From Lachnospiraceae bacterium (GTDB lineage Bacteria > Bacillota > Clostridia > Lachnospirales > Lachnospiraceae), in NCBI GenBank assembly GCA_016282745.1, contig JAEELL010000102.1, positions 1-46,043 of the forward strand: a stretch of DNA of 46,043 bases, in the 5' to 3' direction. The translations under genes were made by a program, and so were the position numbers. Shown one piece after another: positions 1 through 9,015 of this stretch (its first letter is position 1; every line of letters begins with the position of its first letter). The notes beneath the pieces are model-generated. The model did no database searches, was not told where the DNA came from, and saw nothing but the letters and a program-made list of their open reading frames with translations.

Positions 1-1
1 G

Positions 2-646
2 AGCGTTACAGAGAATACTCGTGTATCTTACCCAATCAATCACATTGAGAACATTGTTCGTCCTGTATCTTCAGCACCAGCTGCAAAGAATGTAATCTTC
101 TTATCAGCAGATGCATTCGGAGTATTACCTCCAGTATCAATCCTTACACCAGAGCAGACACAGTACTACTTCCTTTCAGGATTTACTGCTAAGCTTGCAG
201 GTACAGAGAGAGGAATTACAGAGCCAACACCTACATTCTCAGCATGTTTCGGTCAGGCATTCTTAGAGCTTCACCCAACAAAATACGCTGAAGAATTAGT
301 TAAGAAGATGGAGAAGAGTGGAGCTAAGGCTTACTTAGTTAACACAGGATGGAACGGAACAGGAAAGAGAATCTCAATCAAAGATACTCGTGGAATCATC
401 GACGCTATCTTAAACGGAGATATCAACAATGCTCCAACAAAGAAGATTCCTATGTTTGACTTCGAAGTTCCAACAGAACTTCCGGGAGTAGATCCTGCAA
501 TCCTTGACCCACGTGATACATACGCAGATGCTTCAGAGTGGGAAGCTAAGGCAGAAGATTTAGCATCAAGATTCATCAAGAACTTTGCTAAGTACGAAGG
601 AAATGAAGCTGGTAAGGCATTAGTAGCTGCAGGTCCTAAGAAATAA
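2..646 (+). CDS. pckA: Phosphoenolpyruvate carboxykinase (ATP), C-terminal part
   Basis: The reading frame is open from the window edge and ends at TAA 644-646, so the N-terminal half, including the P-loop, lies outside. The visible 214 residues carry the ATP-type PEPCK blocks: [12 protein letters not shown], a [13 protein letters not shown] block, and [16 protein letters not shown] followed by [10 protein letters not shown]. The Arg in KRISI belongs to the nucleotide site in this family. The enzyme interconverts oxaloacetate plus ATP with PEP, CO2 and ADP in the cytosol. In anaerobic gut Firmicutes it often runs in the carboxylating direction during fermentation; that direction is inferred, not shown here. 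The frame is intact to the stop. Identity is secure; only the start is missing. Confidence 0.96.
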   Translation, partial: SVTENTRVSYPINHIENIVRPVSSAPAAKNVIFLSADAFGVLPPVSILTPEQTQYYFLSGFTAKLAGTERGITEPTPTFSACFGQAFLELHPTKYAEELVKKMEKSGAKAYLVNTGWNGTGKRISIKDTRGIIDAILNGDINNAPTKKIPMFDFEVPTELPGVDPAILDPRDTYADASEWEAKAEDLASRFIKNFAKYEGNEAGKALVAAGPKK

Positions 647-710
647 TAATAGAAGATAAAGTTTTCTAATATATATTATTGGGTGTGATATTAGTTGGTG
701 AGATATAAGC

Positions 711-780
711 AATTGATATGTAAGCAGTTAAGATATTGGCAATTGATATGTAAGCAATTAAGATATTGGCAATTGAGATA
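711..780. repeat. 30-bp tandem duplication after pckA
   Basis: Two full copies (711-740 and 741-770) differ at one base, and a third begins at 771. The unit starts AATTGATATGTAAGC. It lies in the 3' flank of pckA. No function is evident. Confidence 0.85.
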
Positions 781-884
781 TCAGTTAGTAAAATAATATC
801 CAATAAATAAAAGAAGTGATATCAGGTTTCTGTATTGTGGAAATTTGGTATCACTTTTTTGAATTGCAGGAATTTGGTATCACT

Positions 885-1055
885 TTTTGGAAAAAATCTG
901 CTTTGGATGTATGCTTTTTCATCATAAATTCTTTAGCCTCGCATCCTGTTTGGGAAAAAGCTGCTTTGGGATGTATGTGTTTTCATTTCTTTTTGTTTCT
1001 ACTGGCAACCCTTTTGGAAAAAACTTCATATGGGATGCCGGCTAAACAATTATGC
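885..1055. repeat. Degenerate array of a 64-bp unit (same family as 29349-29603)
   Basis: Three diverged copies of a GGAAAAA..CT..(T)GGGATG core start near 889, 952 and 1016, spaced 63-64 bp. The last copy (AAAAAACTTC, then GGGATGCCGGCT) matches the core of the near-perfect 64-bp tandem array at 29349-29603. Shared period and core sequence argue for common origin. Confidence 0.6.
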
Positions 1056-1298
1056 CGGAAAATGATGGCATATTTTTTGAAAAATATTTCTTTTGAGTCA
1101 GATGAAATTTTTTATCTACACCGTTTGAAGGGGAAACGTTACCGTTTGAGGGGGAAGTGGTTGAAATGTAAACGGTTCCATTGTATATTGTAGTTACAAG
1201 ACAAGAATATATTTTTTAAATATCAATTTAAAAAATAATATTTCAGTTTTCCGTTTTTTCTCATTTTTCCTTTGTATATGATTTATATCATATAGCGT

Positions 1299-1324
1299 AA
1301 GACCGCTCGAGAGAGCGGTCTTTT
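1299..1324 (+). terminator. Rho-independent-type terminator hairpin
   Basis: A perfect 10-bp stem AAGACCGCTC / GAGCGGTCTT with a GAGA tetraloop, followed by a short T run (TTTT then CGCG). It may end the pckA transcript, although it lies about 650 bp past the stop. The next gene begins at 1737. Confidence 0.75.
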
Positions 1325-1424
1325 CGCGTTATCCGGGATGAGCCAAACGAAAATCTGTGCTATCTCGATTATCAAATATCTAATTCCTCAATTCCCAAGC
1401 ACCTGATCCACCGGATTTTTCAAC

Positions 1425-1586
1425 GTAACTATTCAGCCTTTCAGCAATGCCAGCTCGAATCCGCAAAGCTGCTAAGCTTTCGTGATTTTCATCCTTCGGA
1501 TATCAAATCACTTTCGCTCGCGACAAAAAAGTTTTGTCGCGTATCTCGCTGATTTGGGTTCCCAAAATACATAAAAGAATAGTTAC
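1425..1586 (+). mobile_element. MITE-like structured element, copy 1
   Basis: A 162-bp non-coding element bounded by perfect 10-bp terminal inverted repeats GTAACTATTC (1425-1434) and GAATAGTTAC (1577-1586). Its core (about 1442-1577) recurs in reverse orientation at about 22085-22223 with only a few differences. The core can fold into several hairpins, including CGCGACAAAA / TTTTGTCGCG and GTGATTT..AAATCAC enclosing ATCC-TTC-GGAT. No transposase frame is present, so it would need a partner in trans if it is mobile. A conserved structured RNA is the alternative. Confidence 0.6.
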
Positions 1587-1736
1587 TTTTCAAAATCTGG
1601 TTTGCCCGATATTGTAGACATATCAATAGGGGTAAATTATAATGATAGTGTGTCACAAATATCAGAAGTGAGAGGACTCTCACTTCGAGGGGACATGTGC
1701 AAAGTGATGGTAGTATAATAAGAAAGAATAGAATTT

Positions 1737-2384
1737 ATGAAAAGACAAGTTGATTTATTAGATATATCAGATGGAAAGTTATACGATAATAATGATATGG
1801 TGAGAGCAGACTGTTTCGGGTGTGAAGGTTGCTATAAATGCTGCACGGGAATGGGTGAGTCTATAGTGCTTGATCCCTATGATGTATTCAATCTTATGGT
1901 AGGAACAGATAAGACTTTTGAACAGTTGCTTGAAACTGAAGTTGAGATGAATGTGGTGGATGGCATAACTCTTCCAAATATCTGTATGAAAAGCGGAAAA
2001 TGTGGCTTTCTAAAGGATGGAAGATGTGAGGTCCATCAATTCAGACCGGGAATTTGCAGAATGTTTCCTTTGGGAAGGTATTATAATGAAGAAGGATTCA
2101 AATATTTCCTGCAGGTTCATGAGTGCCCTGTAAATAATAAAGGAAAAATCAAGGTAAAGAAATGGATAGGTTTCCCTGATATTTACGGATATGAATCTTA
2201 TATAAGATGTTGGCACAAGTTCATGGTAGACCTTCAGGAGAATCTTGCAGACCTTTCAGAAAATAATGTCAGAGTTCTTAATTTACTTGTGGTTAAGACT
2301 TTTTATCAGACACCTTATGGTGATGATTTCTTTGAGGAATTCTATGACAGAATGAAAAAGGTAAATGAAATGTTGGGTCTGTGA
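1737..2384 (+). CDS. YkgJ-family cysteine cluster protein
   Basis: 215 residues with the family's metal-binding pattern: an N-terminal GCEGCYKCC cluster, then CGFLKDGRCEVHQFRPGICRMFP. This CxxCxxCC plus GxCxxH..RPxxCRxFP arrangement is typical of the zinc/iron-chelating YkgJ domain, which probably holds an Fe-S cluster or zinc. The C-terminal half is a family-variable helical region. Substrate and partners are unknown for most members. The ribosome site is weak (AAGAAAG about 8 bases before ATG). The gene stands alone between the repeat-rich gap and pfkA. Family assignment is good; function is not known. Confidence 0.85.
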   Translation: MKRQVDLLDISDGKLYDNNDMVRADCFGCEGCYKCCTGMGESIVLDPYDVFNLMVGTDKTFEQLLETEVEMNVVDGITLPNICMKSGKCGFLKDGRCEVHQFRPGICRMFPLGRYYNEEGFKYFLQVHECPVNNKGKIKVKKWIGFPDIYGYESYIRCWHKFMVDLQENLADLSENNVRVLNLLVVKTFYQTPYGDDFFEEFYDRMKKVNEMLGL

Positions 2385-2410
2385 TTTGAAAAGACAAATT
2401 TAAAATTGAT

Positions 2411-2466
2411 TTAATGAACTGAATCGTTGAATTGGAAATTAATTAATTAACTGAATCGTTGAATTG
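2411..2466. repeat. 32-bp-spaced direct repeat upstream of pfkA
   Basis: A 24-base block ending AACTGAATCGTTGAATTG occurs at 2411-2434 and again at 2443-2466 with one difference. It sits in the spacer just before pfkA, so it may lie in the 5' leader of that transcript. Confidence 0.8.
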
Positions 2467-2524
2467 ATAACTATAAAAACGAAATTTGTGAAATAAACAT
2501 TTGGCCGTAATAGGAGTAAAAAAT

Positions 2525-3499
2525 ATGGGAGAAATTAGAAGAATTGCATTGCTTGCCAGCGGAGGAGATGCTCCGGGGATGAATTCAGCACTTCGCGCAG
2601 TTGTGTTTAGCGCGACCAAAGCAGGAATTGAAGTGGTGGGTGTGTATAGAGGATACGATGGTCTTATTGACTGGGAGACTAAAGTTCTTTCAATTGATGA
2701 TGTGAGAAACGTCAACAATCAGGGAGGAACATTTCTATTTACAAGTAGGAGTGAAAGGTTTCTTGACAAGATTTACAGAGAAAAGGCTGCTTCAAATCTA
2801 AGGGAGAATGGCATTGATGCGGTTGTTGTAATTGGAGGTGATGGGACGCTTAGAGGTGCTATTGAATTTTGCAGGGAAGGCATTAATATCATATGTATTC
2901 CGGGAACAATCGACAGAGATGTATCCTGCACGGAATATACGCTGGGATTTGATACAGCTGCCAATACAGCAATGGAAGCAATCGACAGAATCAGGGATTC
3001 TTCCGTTTCTCACGGAAGATGCAGCGTTGTGGAAGTCATGGGGCGAAAGAGAGGGTACATTGCTCTGTGGGCAGGAATGGCTACATCGGCAGATGCTATT
3101 TTGCTTCCGGAGAAGTGGGATGGAAATTATGATAGTGTTACGGATGCCATAACCAGACGTCATGCAGACGGGAGAAACAGTTATCTTGTTGTGGTGGCAG
3201 AGGGAGTTACCGATGCACAGGCCCTTGCAGATAGGATTCGCGATAAGACGGGGTTTGAATCGAGAGTATCAGTTCTTGGATATCTTCAAAGAGGCGGTCA
3301 GCCAAGTGCCAAGGACAGAATGTACGCCTCACTCATGGGGGCTTATTCCATTGAGATTTTGTTACAGGGAAGACAAAACAGAATTGTGGCAATTAAGAAC
3401 GACAGACTGATAGACTATGATATTGCAGAGGCGATAAAAATAAATAACAATGAGTTGGATTCATTCCAGTACGAGCTAAGCCTGATGTTACAGGAATAA
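2525..3499 (+). CDS. pfkA: 6-phosphofructokinase
   Basis: 324 residues. I chose ATG 2525 because AGGAG (2512-2516) lies 8 bases upstream; a TTG at 2501 would only add an atypical N-terminus. It phosphorylates fructose 6-phosphate to the 1,6-bisphosphate in glycolysis. Visible motifs are GGDAPGMNSA near the N-terminus, GGDGTLRGA (Gly rather than Asp after GGD, the ATP-dependent type), the catalytic loop PGTIDRD, GFDTAANT, and LGYLQRGG with the following DR. The catalytic TID-x-D aspartates are present, but the usual Asn between them is Arg. The segment before GRCSVVEVMGR is also unusual (SSVSHG). It could be a specialised second PFK of the genome. Family membership is secure; exact phosphoryl donor is inferred. 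Confidence 0.93.
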   Translation: MGEIRRIALLASGGDAPGMNSALRAVVFSATKAGIEVVGVYRGYDGLIDWETKVLSIDDVRNVNNQGGTFLFTSRSERFLDKIYREKAASNLRENGIDAVVVIGGDGTLRGAIEFCREGINIICIPGTIDRDVSCTEYTLGFDTAANTAMEAIDRIRDSSVSHGRCSVVEVMGRKRGYIALWAGMATSADAILLPEKWDGNYDSVTDAITRRHADGRNSYLVVVAEGVTDAQALADRIRDKTGFESRVSVLGYLQRGGQPSAKDRMYASLMGAYSIEILLQGRQNRIVAIKNDRLIDYDIAEAIKINNNELDSFQYELSLMLQE

Positions 3500-3604
3500 A
3501 AAACTTAAATAAATAAAAAAGCACAGTGATGTTAGAAAATAAAAAAGCACATTTGTGAAAAAGAATAATTAAAAAAACAAAAATGAAAGGGGATTATAAG
3601 AAAC

Positions 3605-4681
3605 ATGGAGAGATTATTAAAAAGAACATTGAAAGTATCATTAAAAAAATCATTAAAAAAGGGAATGGCAGTTGTACTGGCAGCAACAATGACACTTTCA
3701 GTTGGAACAGTCGCAAATGCAAAGACAGTTAAACTGTCTAAAAAAAGCGTAACAGTAGCAGTTGGTGAGACAAAGACAGTTATAGTTAAGAACCTGAATG
3801 CTAAAAATATTAAGAGTATCAAAGTTACAACAGGTAATAAAAAAGTTGCCAAAGTCAAAAAGAATGGAAAAACCAAAATAAAGGTCAGCGGTGTTAAAGA
3901 AGGAAACACCAAAGTAAAAATTACATTAAAAATAAAAAAAGGAAAAAAGGTACAGAATAAGAAATTGACTTTAAAAGTCACAGTTACAAAAAAGAGTGAC
4001 AATGCAAACAAAGAAGCAAATAAAAAAGTTGAAGAAACAACAAAAGAGGAGGAAACGACTATGGCAGATACTTCTATTTTAGATGGAAAGACTATTGTAT
4101 GGCTTGGCTCGTCGGTTACAAGAGGATACGGTTCGAACGGATATACCATGGCAGATGGAATTGCTGCAAAGCACAACGGAACAGTCTGTGAAAAATATGC
4201 GGTGGATGGAACGACACTTGTAAATGAGAGCAGTACGTCTTATGTGGCAAGAATGATGAATGAGATTGATGCAAATAAGAAGATTGATATTTTTGTTCTT
4301 CAGTTATCTACAAATGATGCAACAAATAAGAAAACTATCGGCGAAGTATCAACAAGTACTGATATCAAGGATTTTAATGACAAGACGGTAGTTGGTGCAA
4401 TGGAAACAATTATTGCATATGTTAAGAATACATGGAATTGTCCTATTGTCATTTACACAAGTCCTAAGTATGCTAACACTCATTATGAGCAGATGGTTCA
4501 AAAAACTTACGATGTTGTGAAAAAATGGAATATAGGACTTATTGATTTGTGGACAGATCCTGATATGACACCTGCAAAAGCGGGATACATGAAGGACGCA
4601 ATTCATCCGACAAGACTTGGATATGATAATTTGTGGACACCTAAGTTTGAGGCATATCTTGCAGAATATCTCAAGAAGTAG
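3605..4681 (+). CDS. Secreted SGNH/GDSL hydrolase with N-terminal Ig-like domain
   Basis: 358 residues. A Lys-rich N-terminus and hydrophobic stretch (about 20-38) ending in ANA form a signal peptide. Residues about 40-125 resemble a bacterial Ig-like (Big2) module, very rich in Lys and Val. A Glu/Thr/Lys linker leads to an SGNH hydrolase domain from about 160: block I GSSVTRGYG with the nucleophile Ser, block II Gly in VDGTT, block III LSTNDA with Asn, block V DAIHPTRLG with the Asp-His pair. Such enzymes are extracellular esterases, often deacetylating polysaccharides; the substrate here is unknown. An AAAGGGG ribosome site lies about 12 bases before the start. Confidence 0.88.
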   Translation: MERLLKRTLKVSLKKSLKKGMAVVLAATMTLSVGTVANAKTVKLSKKSVTVAVGETKTVIVKNLNAKNIKSIKVTTGNKKVAKVKKNGKTKIKVSGVKEGNTKVKITLKIKKGKKVQNKKLTLKVTVTKKSDNANKEANKKVEETTKEEETTMADTSILDGKTIVWLGSSVTRGYGSNGYTMADGIAAKHNGTVCEKYAVDGTTLVNESSTSYVARMMNEIDANKKIDIFVLQLSTNDATNKKTIGEVSTSTDIKDFNDKTVVGAMETIIAYVKNTWNCPIVIYTSPKYANTHYEQMVQKTYDVVKKWNIGLIDLWTDPDMTPAKAGYMKDAIHPTRLGYDNLWTPKFEAYLAEYLKK

Positions 4682-4793
4682 CAGGGTGAAATATCCTTCG
4701 TGTTATCTAAAGTAATAGCATAGTGAATTAAATTGGGGGGAAGAACGCCGGGAGCGTTATTGAATGAATTACACAGTAGAAAGAGGAAAAAGA

Positions 4794-5525
4794 ATGACAA
4801 AGATGATGGGAAGATATCTGGTCAAATTATTTATCAGGCTGGGGATATTTGGAATTATTTTATCTATTTATATATATGATAAGGAGCATTTGAGAGAACT
4901 GGTAGTACAACCGATATCCATGGGAATTTGCTTTATGCATGTTGTGTGGCTCATGTTTATGGTTATGATGCTAAGACATCTATTCCCGGGGGAAGTTGTC
5001 ACCATGGCATTAAAAAAATTAAAAGCCCAGCCAAAGCCTGCTCAGGAAGTTGGCAAGGAACTGGAAATGTACAGATTCATTCAGGATCAGAACAAAAGAG
5101 CATGGATGGTTATGCTTGTGTGGCTGATTTTTAACGGTCTCTGGGGACTGCTGTATCTGTTTCATATAATCGACGAGACAGATCTTGTTATGCTGTCGGT
5201 ATTTTATTTTGTATGTGATTATATATGCATTCTGTTTTTCTGCCCGTTTCAAACATTTATTATGAAAAATAAATGCTGCGTCAACTGCAGAATATTTGAC
5301 TGGGGACATTTTATGATGTTTACACCAATGCTTTTTATAAGAAATTTTTACAGTTGGAGTCTGTTCTTTACATCCGCTGTAGTTTTAATTCATTGGGAGA
5401 TAAAGTACATAAAATATCCTGAAAAGTTCTGGGAAGGAACAAATGAAAATCTCAGATGCGTGAACTGCAAGGATAAGACTTGCAAAATGAAGAAGAAGAT
5501 AACCAAGGCAATCATAAAAGACTAA
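4794..5525 (+). CDS. Uncharacterised multi-pass membrane protein
   Basis: 243 residues. ATG 4794 is preferred over 4764 because AGAGG sits 7 bases upstream. Around five hydrophobic segments are visible (first at residues ~10-30, then ~45-62, two in the centre and one or two near residues 170-200). Two cysteine pairs face the C-terminal side: NKCCVNCRIFDWG and, near the end, LRCVNCKDKTCKMKK, which could bind a metal or form disulfides. The C-terminus is basic. I do not recognise the family. It precedes the ABC pair by about 80 bp on the same strand, so co-transcription is possible but not shown. Confidence 0.75.
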   Translation: MTKMMGRYLVKLFIRLGIFGIILSIYIYDKEHLRELVVQPISMGICFMHVVWLMFMVMMLRHLFPGEVVTMALKKLKAQPKPAQEVGKELEMYRFIQDQNKRAWMVMLVWLIFNGLWGLLYLFHIIDETDLVMLSVFYFVCDYICILFFCPFQTFIMKNKCCVNCRIFDWGHFMMFTPMLFIRNFYSWSLFFTSAVVLIHWEIKYIKYPEKFWEGTNENLRCVNCKDKTCKMKKKITKAIIKD

Positions 5526-5603
5526 TAAATTAAAAAAACAAAAAAATGAAATGCATAAAAATAAAAAAAGTAAAAGCAAAAAATAAAAAATTTCGGAGGG
5601 GAT

Positions 5604-6317
5604 ATGTTACAGATTATTAATTTGACAAAAGAGTATGGGGATAAAGTTGCAGTTAAGGATTTGTCGCTTCATATCAAGCCCGGTGAGCTATATGGTTTTA
5701 TCGGACACAACGGTGCCGGAAAGACCACGACTATCAAGTCATGTTGCGGCATAATTGATTTTAATGAAGGTGAGATAAAGATTGATGGGATTTCCGTTAA
5801 GGATAATCCCATCGAATGTAAGAAAAAGATAGCGTATATTCCGGATAACCCTGATTTGTATGAGTATATGACAGGAATTCAGTTCTTAAATTTTATTGCT
5901 GATATTTTTGGGGTTGAAAATCAGACGAGAAGTGAGAGAATAGTTAAGTATGCGGACATGTTTGGAATAACAGACAGTCTGTCCGAACTGTTGTCGGGAT
6001 ACTCTCATGGCATGAAGCAGAAGCTTGCCATAATTTCTGCCTGGGTTCACGAGCCGAAACTAATAATTATGGATGAACCCTTTGTGGGGCTTGATCCAAA
6101 AGCGGCATTTACATTAAAAGAGATGATGAGAGAACATTGCAATAACGGTGGTTCGATTTTCTTTTCAACTCATGTGCTTGACGTGGCGGAAAAATTGTGT
6201 GATAAGGTGGCAATAATTATAAAGGGAAATCTCGTAAAGTGCGGAACCGTTGAAGAAGTAAAAGGTGATTCTTCTCTTGAGAGTGTTTTCCTTGAAATGG
6301 AGGGCAGCAATGACTAG
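5604..6317 (+). CDS. ABC transporter ATP-binding protein
   Basis: 237 residues, a complete nucleotide-binding domain: Walker A GHNGAGKTTT (about 34-43), signature region LLSGYSHGMKQKL (LSGYS in place of LSGGQ), Walker B KLIIMDEP followed by the D-loop, and the switch His in FFSTHVLD. It is the DrrA/NatA/YxlF type that pairs with ABC-2-like exporter permeases. GGAGGGG is well placed before the ATG. Its last codons overlap the start of the permease gene (shared 6310-6317), which implies translational coupling. Substrate unknown. Confidence 0.93.
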   Translation: MLQIINLTKEYGDKVAVKDLSLHIKPGELYGFIGHNGAGKTTTIKSCCGIIDFNEGEIKIDGISVKDNPIECKKKIAYIPDNPDLYEYMTGIQFLNFIADIFGVENQTRSERIVKYADMFGITDSLSELLSGYSHGMKQKLAIISAWVHEPKLIIMDEPFVGLDPKAAFTLKEMMREHCNNGGSIFFSTHVLDVAEKLCDKVAIIIKGNLVKCGTVEEVKGDSSLESVFLEMEGSND

Positions 6318-7929
6318 AATTCTTATTAAGTCGCAGTTACTTCAATTTATCAGTTCTTCGTTTATAAATAAAAAATCAGGTAAAAGAAAATCTCAGATTA
6401 GTGGGATAATAATAAATATTTTGACGGTTGCTATAGGCGTACTTGTAATAAATTTAGGTATGTTAAAGATTTCTAAAGAATTGATTTTACCACTCCATGA
6501 ATATCATCTGGAGTGGCTTTATTTGCTCATGATTAGTTTTCTGGCAATTCTTGTGGGGACCATGATATCGATTTTTAACACACATGAAGTAGTGTTTGCA
6601 CCAAAGGATAATGATTTGTTGTTGGCGCTGCCTGTTCCGGTGAGAAGTATTATTGCAAGCAGATTGAGTTATATTTACATAATTGGCGGAACAATCAGTG
6701 CACTGATAATGATACCGGGGATTGTAACCTATTATCATAATGTTCAAATGAGTGCCGGAAGTATTGTGGCATCTGTATCTTTGGTGATTATTGTTTCAAT
6801 AGTGGTATTGATGCTTTCAACAATTGGCGGATGGGCATGTGTGGCATTTATGAGCAGGAACTCAAATAAAAGTAAAAAGAGGGCAAATGCATTAATGACA
6901 GTTGGGGCATTGGCCATTTACTATTTTTTGTTTGTTAAGATAACAGGGATTTTCGAAGAGGTCACGGACAATGTGGGAAAACTTGGCGAAAAGGTTCAAA
7001 GTAGCAATCATTTGATATATCTGATTGGGCAGGCGTTTTCCGGAAACATTGGTCTGCTAATGATAGTTTGGATAGTCGTAATTGCATGTGCATTGCTTCT
7101 GTTTTTTGTTTTTGAAAAGAAGTATCTTGGATATATTACAAAGCAAAACGCCAGGGTGGTAAAGGCTTTTGATGCCGGTCAGATAAAAACAAAAAGTCAG
7201 GCAAATACTTTGGTATATAAGGATATTAAAAGATACTTGTCCTGCGCAACTTACATTCTTAATTGTTCATTCGGAACAGTGTTTATGATGGTGTTATCCG
7301 TGCTTATGTTATTTAAGGGAAATGATATTTTTAAACTTATAGAAATGATGATTGATTCTAATATAAATTTTGTGCCGATACTCAATATTTCGCTTATATG
7401 CATTATGATATCGCTAAATACAATAACAGCCCCTTCAATTTCCTTGGAGGGAAAGAATTTGTGGATATTAAAATCTCTTCCGGTAAGAGAGTGGACAATC
7501 ATCAAAACTAAGATAAAACTGCACTATTTTATAACGATAGTACCCGTGTTAATATTTGATGCTGAACTGCTTGTGATTGCAAGGCAGAATTTGTTTGTGA
7601 GTGCAATGACACTTCTTATAACAATGCTGTATCCTTTGTTTACGGCAGGGCTTGGATTATTCATCAATCTTATGAAGCCAAAATTGAATTGGACCAGTGA
7701 ATCCACAGTGACAAGATTAAATGTGGGGAGCATTACAACCATGGTAATTGGTGGGGGGATTCCGCTAATAATTATGATTGAATCAATTAAAATGATGGAT
7801 TTATACAGGGTTGAAAATTCAACCAAACCGTTGATGGTAAGTTATTTTATTATTGAGGTTCTTGCTGTTGCGGGAATGATGTTACTGTTAAAAACAGTTG
7901 GGGTAAAGAAGCTGAGGAAAATATATTAA
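6310..7929 (+). CDS. ABC transporter permease, exporter type
   Basis: 539 residues. ATG 6310 overlaps the end of the ATPase gene and has GGAGG (6299-6303) upstream; the longer in-frame start at 6265 lies inside the ATPase gene. About twelve hydrophobic segments are visible, clustered as two sets around a central soluble stretch (roughly 290-320), the layout of large one-chain ABC-2-like exporter permeases of Firmicutes. Motifs such as KDNDLLLALPVPVRSI and LWILKSLPVREW, two copies of an L(P)PV-R element at the ends of the two halves, suggest internal duplication. It forms an exporter with the upstream ATPase; cargo cannot be predicted. Confidence 0.88.
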   Translation: MTRILIKSQLLQFISSSFINKKSGKRKSQISGIIINILTVAIGVLVINLGMLKISKELILPLHEYHLEWLYLLMISFLAILVGTMISIFNTHEVVFAPKDNDLLLALPVPVRSIIASRLSYIYIIGGTISALIMIPGIVTYYHNVQMSAGSIVASVSLVIIVSIVVLMLSTIGGWACVAFMSRNSNKSKKRANALMTVGALAIYYFLFVKITGIFEEVTDNVGKLGEKVQSSNHLIYLIGQAFSGNIGLLMIVWIVVIACALLLFFVFEKKYLGYITKQNARVVKAFDAGQIKTKSQANTLVYKDIKRYLSCATYILNCSFGTVFMMVLSVLMLFKGNDIFKLIEMMIDSNINFVPILNISLICIMISLNTITAPSISLEGKNLWILKSLPVREWTIIKTKIKLHYFITIVPVLIFDAELLVIARQNLFVSAMTLLITMLYPLFTAGLGLFINLMKPKLNWTSESTVTRLNVGSITTMVIGGGIPLIIMIESIKMMDLYRVENSTKPLMVSYFIIEVLAVAGMMLLLKTVGVKKLRKIY

Positions 7930-7976
7930 ACGAAAGTAGATTGAAATACAGAAAAATGTATTAATTGCAAATAAAA

Positions 7977-8048
7977 TACAGATATTTATATTAAAGGCAA
8001 GTAATACAGATATTTATATTAAAGGCAAGTAATACAGATATTATATTA
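7977..8048. repeat. 28-bp tandem repeat before the GDPD gene
   Basis: Two identical 28-bp copies (7977-8004, 8005-8032) and a partial third (8033-8048). The unit begins TACAGATATTTATATT. The third copy ends about 10 bases before the ribosome site of the next gene. Confidence 0.9.
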
Positions 8049-8069
8049 ATACAATTTGGAGATGACATT

Positions 8070-8879
8070 ATGATTATTGGAGCAATTATTTTGATATTGT
8101 TGGTGGCATATTTATTTTTGCTTAAGCCAAACTCCGGAAGAAGAGAGCAACTGAAACCTTTTGAGGATACATATATAGCTCACAGGGGGTTTTTCGATTA
8201 TGAGAATGCACCGGAAAATTCCATGCCGGCATTTGTCAGGGCTGTGGAAAAGGGATACGGTATCGAATTGGACGTGCAGGCCACGACAGACGGCGAACTT
8301 GTGGTTTTTCATGATGCTTCTTTGGAGAGAATGTGTGGCGTTGACAGAAAACTGACAGATTGCACTTATGAGGAACTTATGTTTTTTAGGCTTGGTGATA
8401 CCGAGGAAAAGATACCTAAATACACTGATGTGTTATCAATGATATCAGGTAAAGTACCACTGTTAATAGAAATAAAACCTGAAGGCGACTACATTGGCAC
8501 CATTGAAAAAGTTACTGATGTGATGAAGAGTTATGACGGAGTGTATTGTGTCCAGTCCTTTGAGCCGAGAGTGCTTGGATGGCTAAAAAATAACAGACCG
8601 GAGATTTTGAGAGGACAGCTTTCCATGAATTTCTGGTTCAGCAACAGTGATTTGTCTCCTTTAAAGAAAATATTAATGTCAAATCTGTTACTTAATTTTT
8701 ATGCAAAACCGGACTTTATTTCCTACAAGCAAAAACACGCTGCGCAGTTTTCATATGTTATTTGCAGAAAGTTATTCAACGTGGCAAACGCTGGGTGGAC
8801 CATCAGATCGCAGAAGCAGCTTAAAAGAGCAAAGAAGAATTTTCAGATAATGATATTCGACAGTTTTGAACCGAAGTGA
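8070..8879 (+). CDS. Membrane-anchored glycerophosphodiester phosphodiesterase
   Basis: 269 residues with an N-terminal transmembrane segment (about 1-18) and a GDPD domain. The signature residues are all visible: AHRGFF with the catalytic His, ENSMPAF, GIELDV with the metal-binding Glu and Asp, and TTDGELVVFHD with the second His. LLIEIKPEG supplies the third metal-ligand Glu and FEPRVLGWL is the usual later motif. It hydrolyses glycerophosphodiesters to glycerol 3-phosphate and an alcohol, using divalent metal. The anchor suggests action at the outer membrane face, perhaps on lipid or teichoic acid products. GGAG lies 9 bases before ATG. Confidence 0.93.
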   Translation: MIIGAIILILLVAYLFLLKPNSGRREQLKPFEDTYIAHRGFFDYENAPENSMPAFVRAVEKGYGIELDVQATTDGELVVFHDASLERMCGVDRKLTDCTYEELMFFRLGDTEEKIPKYTDVLSMISGKVPLLIEIKPEGDYIGTIEKVTDVMKSYDGVYCVQSFEPRVLGWLKNNRPEILRGQLSMNFWFSNSDLSPLKKILMSNLLLNFYAKPDFISYKQKHAAQFSYVICRKLFNVANAGWTIRSQKQLKRAKKNFQIMIFDSFEPK

Positions 8880-9015
8880 TAAAAATCATAAGTGTCAGAA
8901 TGGATGATAATCGGGTTGAAACCGGAAGTATCAGTATGATTGATAACTAAGAAGAAGATGCCCCCTCTAAACAAAGTGAAGGTGGGGGTAAGAAGATAAG
9001 AAAGAAGATAACAAA

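Larger units (their letters stand above)
647..1736. other. Long intergenic region rich in repeats
   Basis: This gap of about 1.1 kb between pckA and the YkgJ-like gene has no convincing gene. It holds, in order, a 30-bp tandem duplication, a decayed array of a 64-bp unit, a strong rho-independent-type hairpin, and a MITE-like element with terminal inverted repeats (listed separately). A 125-codon open frame at 816-1193 lies wholly within the decayed repeats, has no ribosome site and reads as low-complexity Phe/Leu/Cys sequence; I do not call it a gene. Confidence 0.7.

Noticed and set aside
816-1193. 125-codon open frame on +
   Set aside because: No ribosome site, low-complexity composition, and it lies on decayed tandem repeats.
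3532-4176. 214-codon minus-strand frame
   Set aside because: Antisense of the Lys-rich SGNH hydrolase gene; its Phe/Leu/Val-rich product is a shadow of Lys/Asn codons.
8955-8996. Terminator between GDPD and tcdA genes
   Set aside because: The CCCCC / GGGGG pairing is short and interrupted, with no T run.
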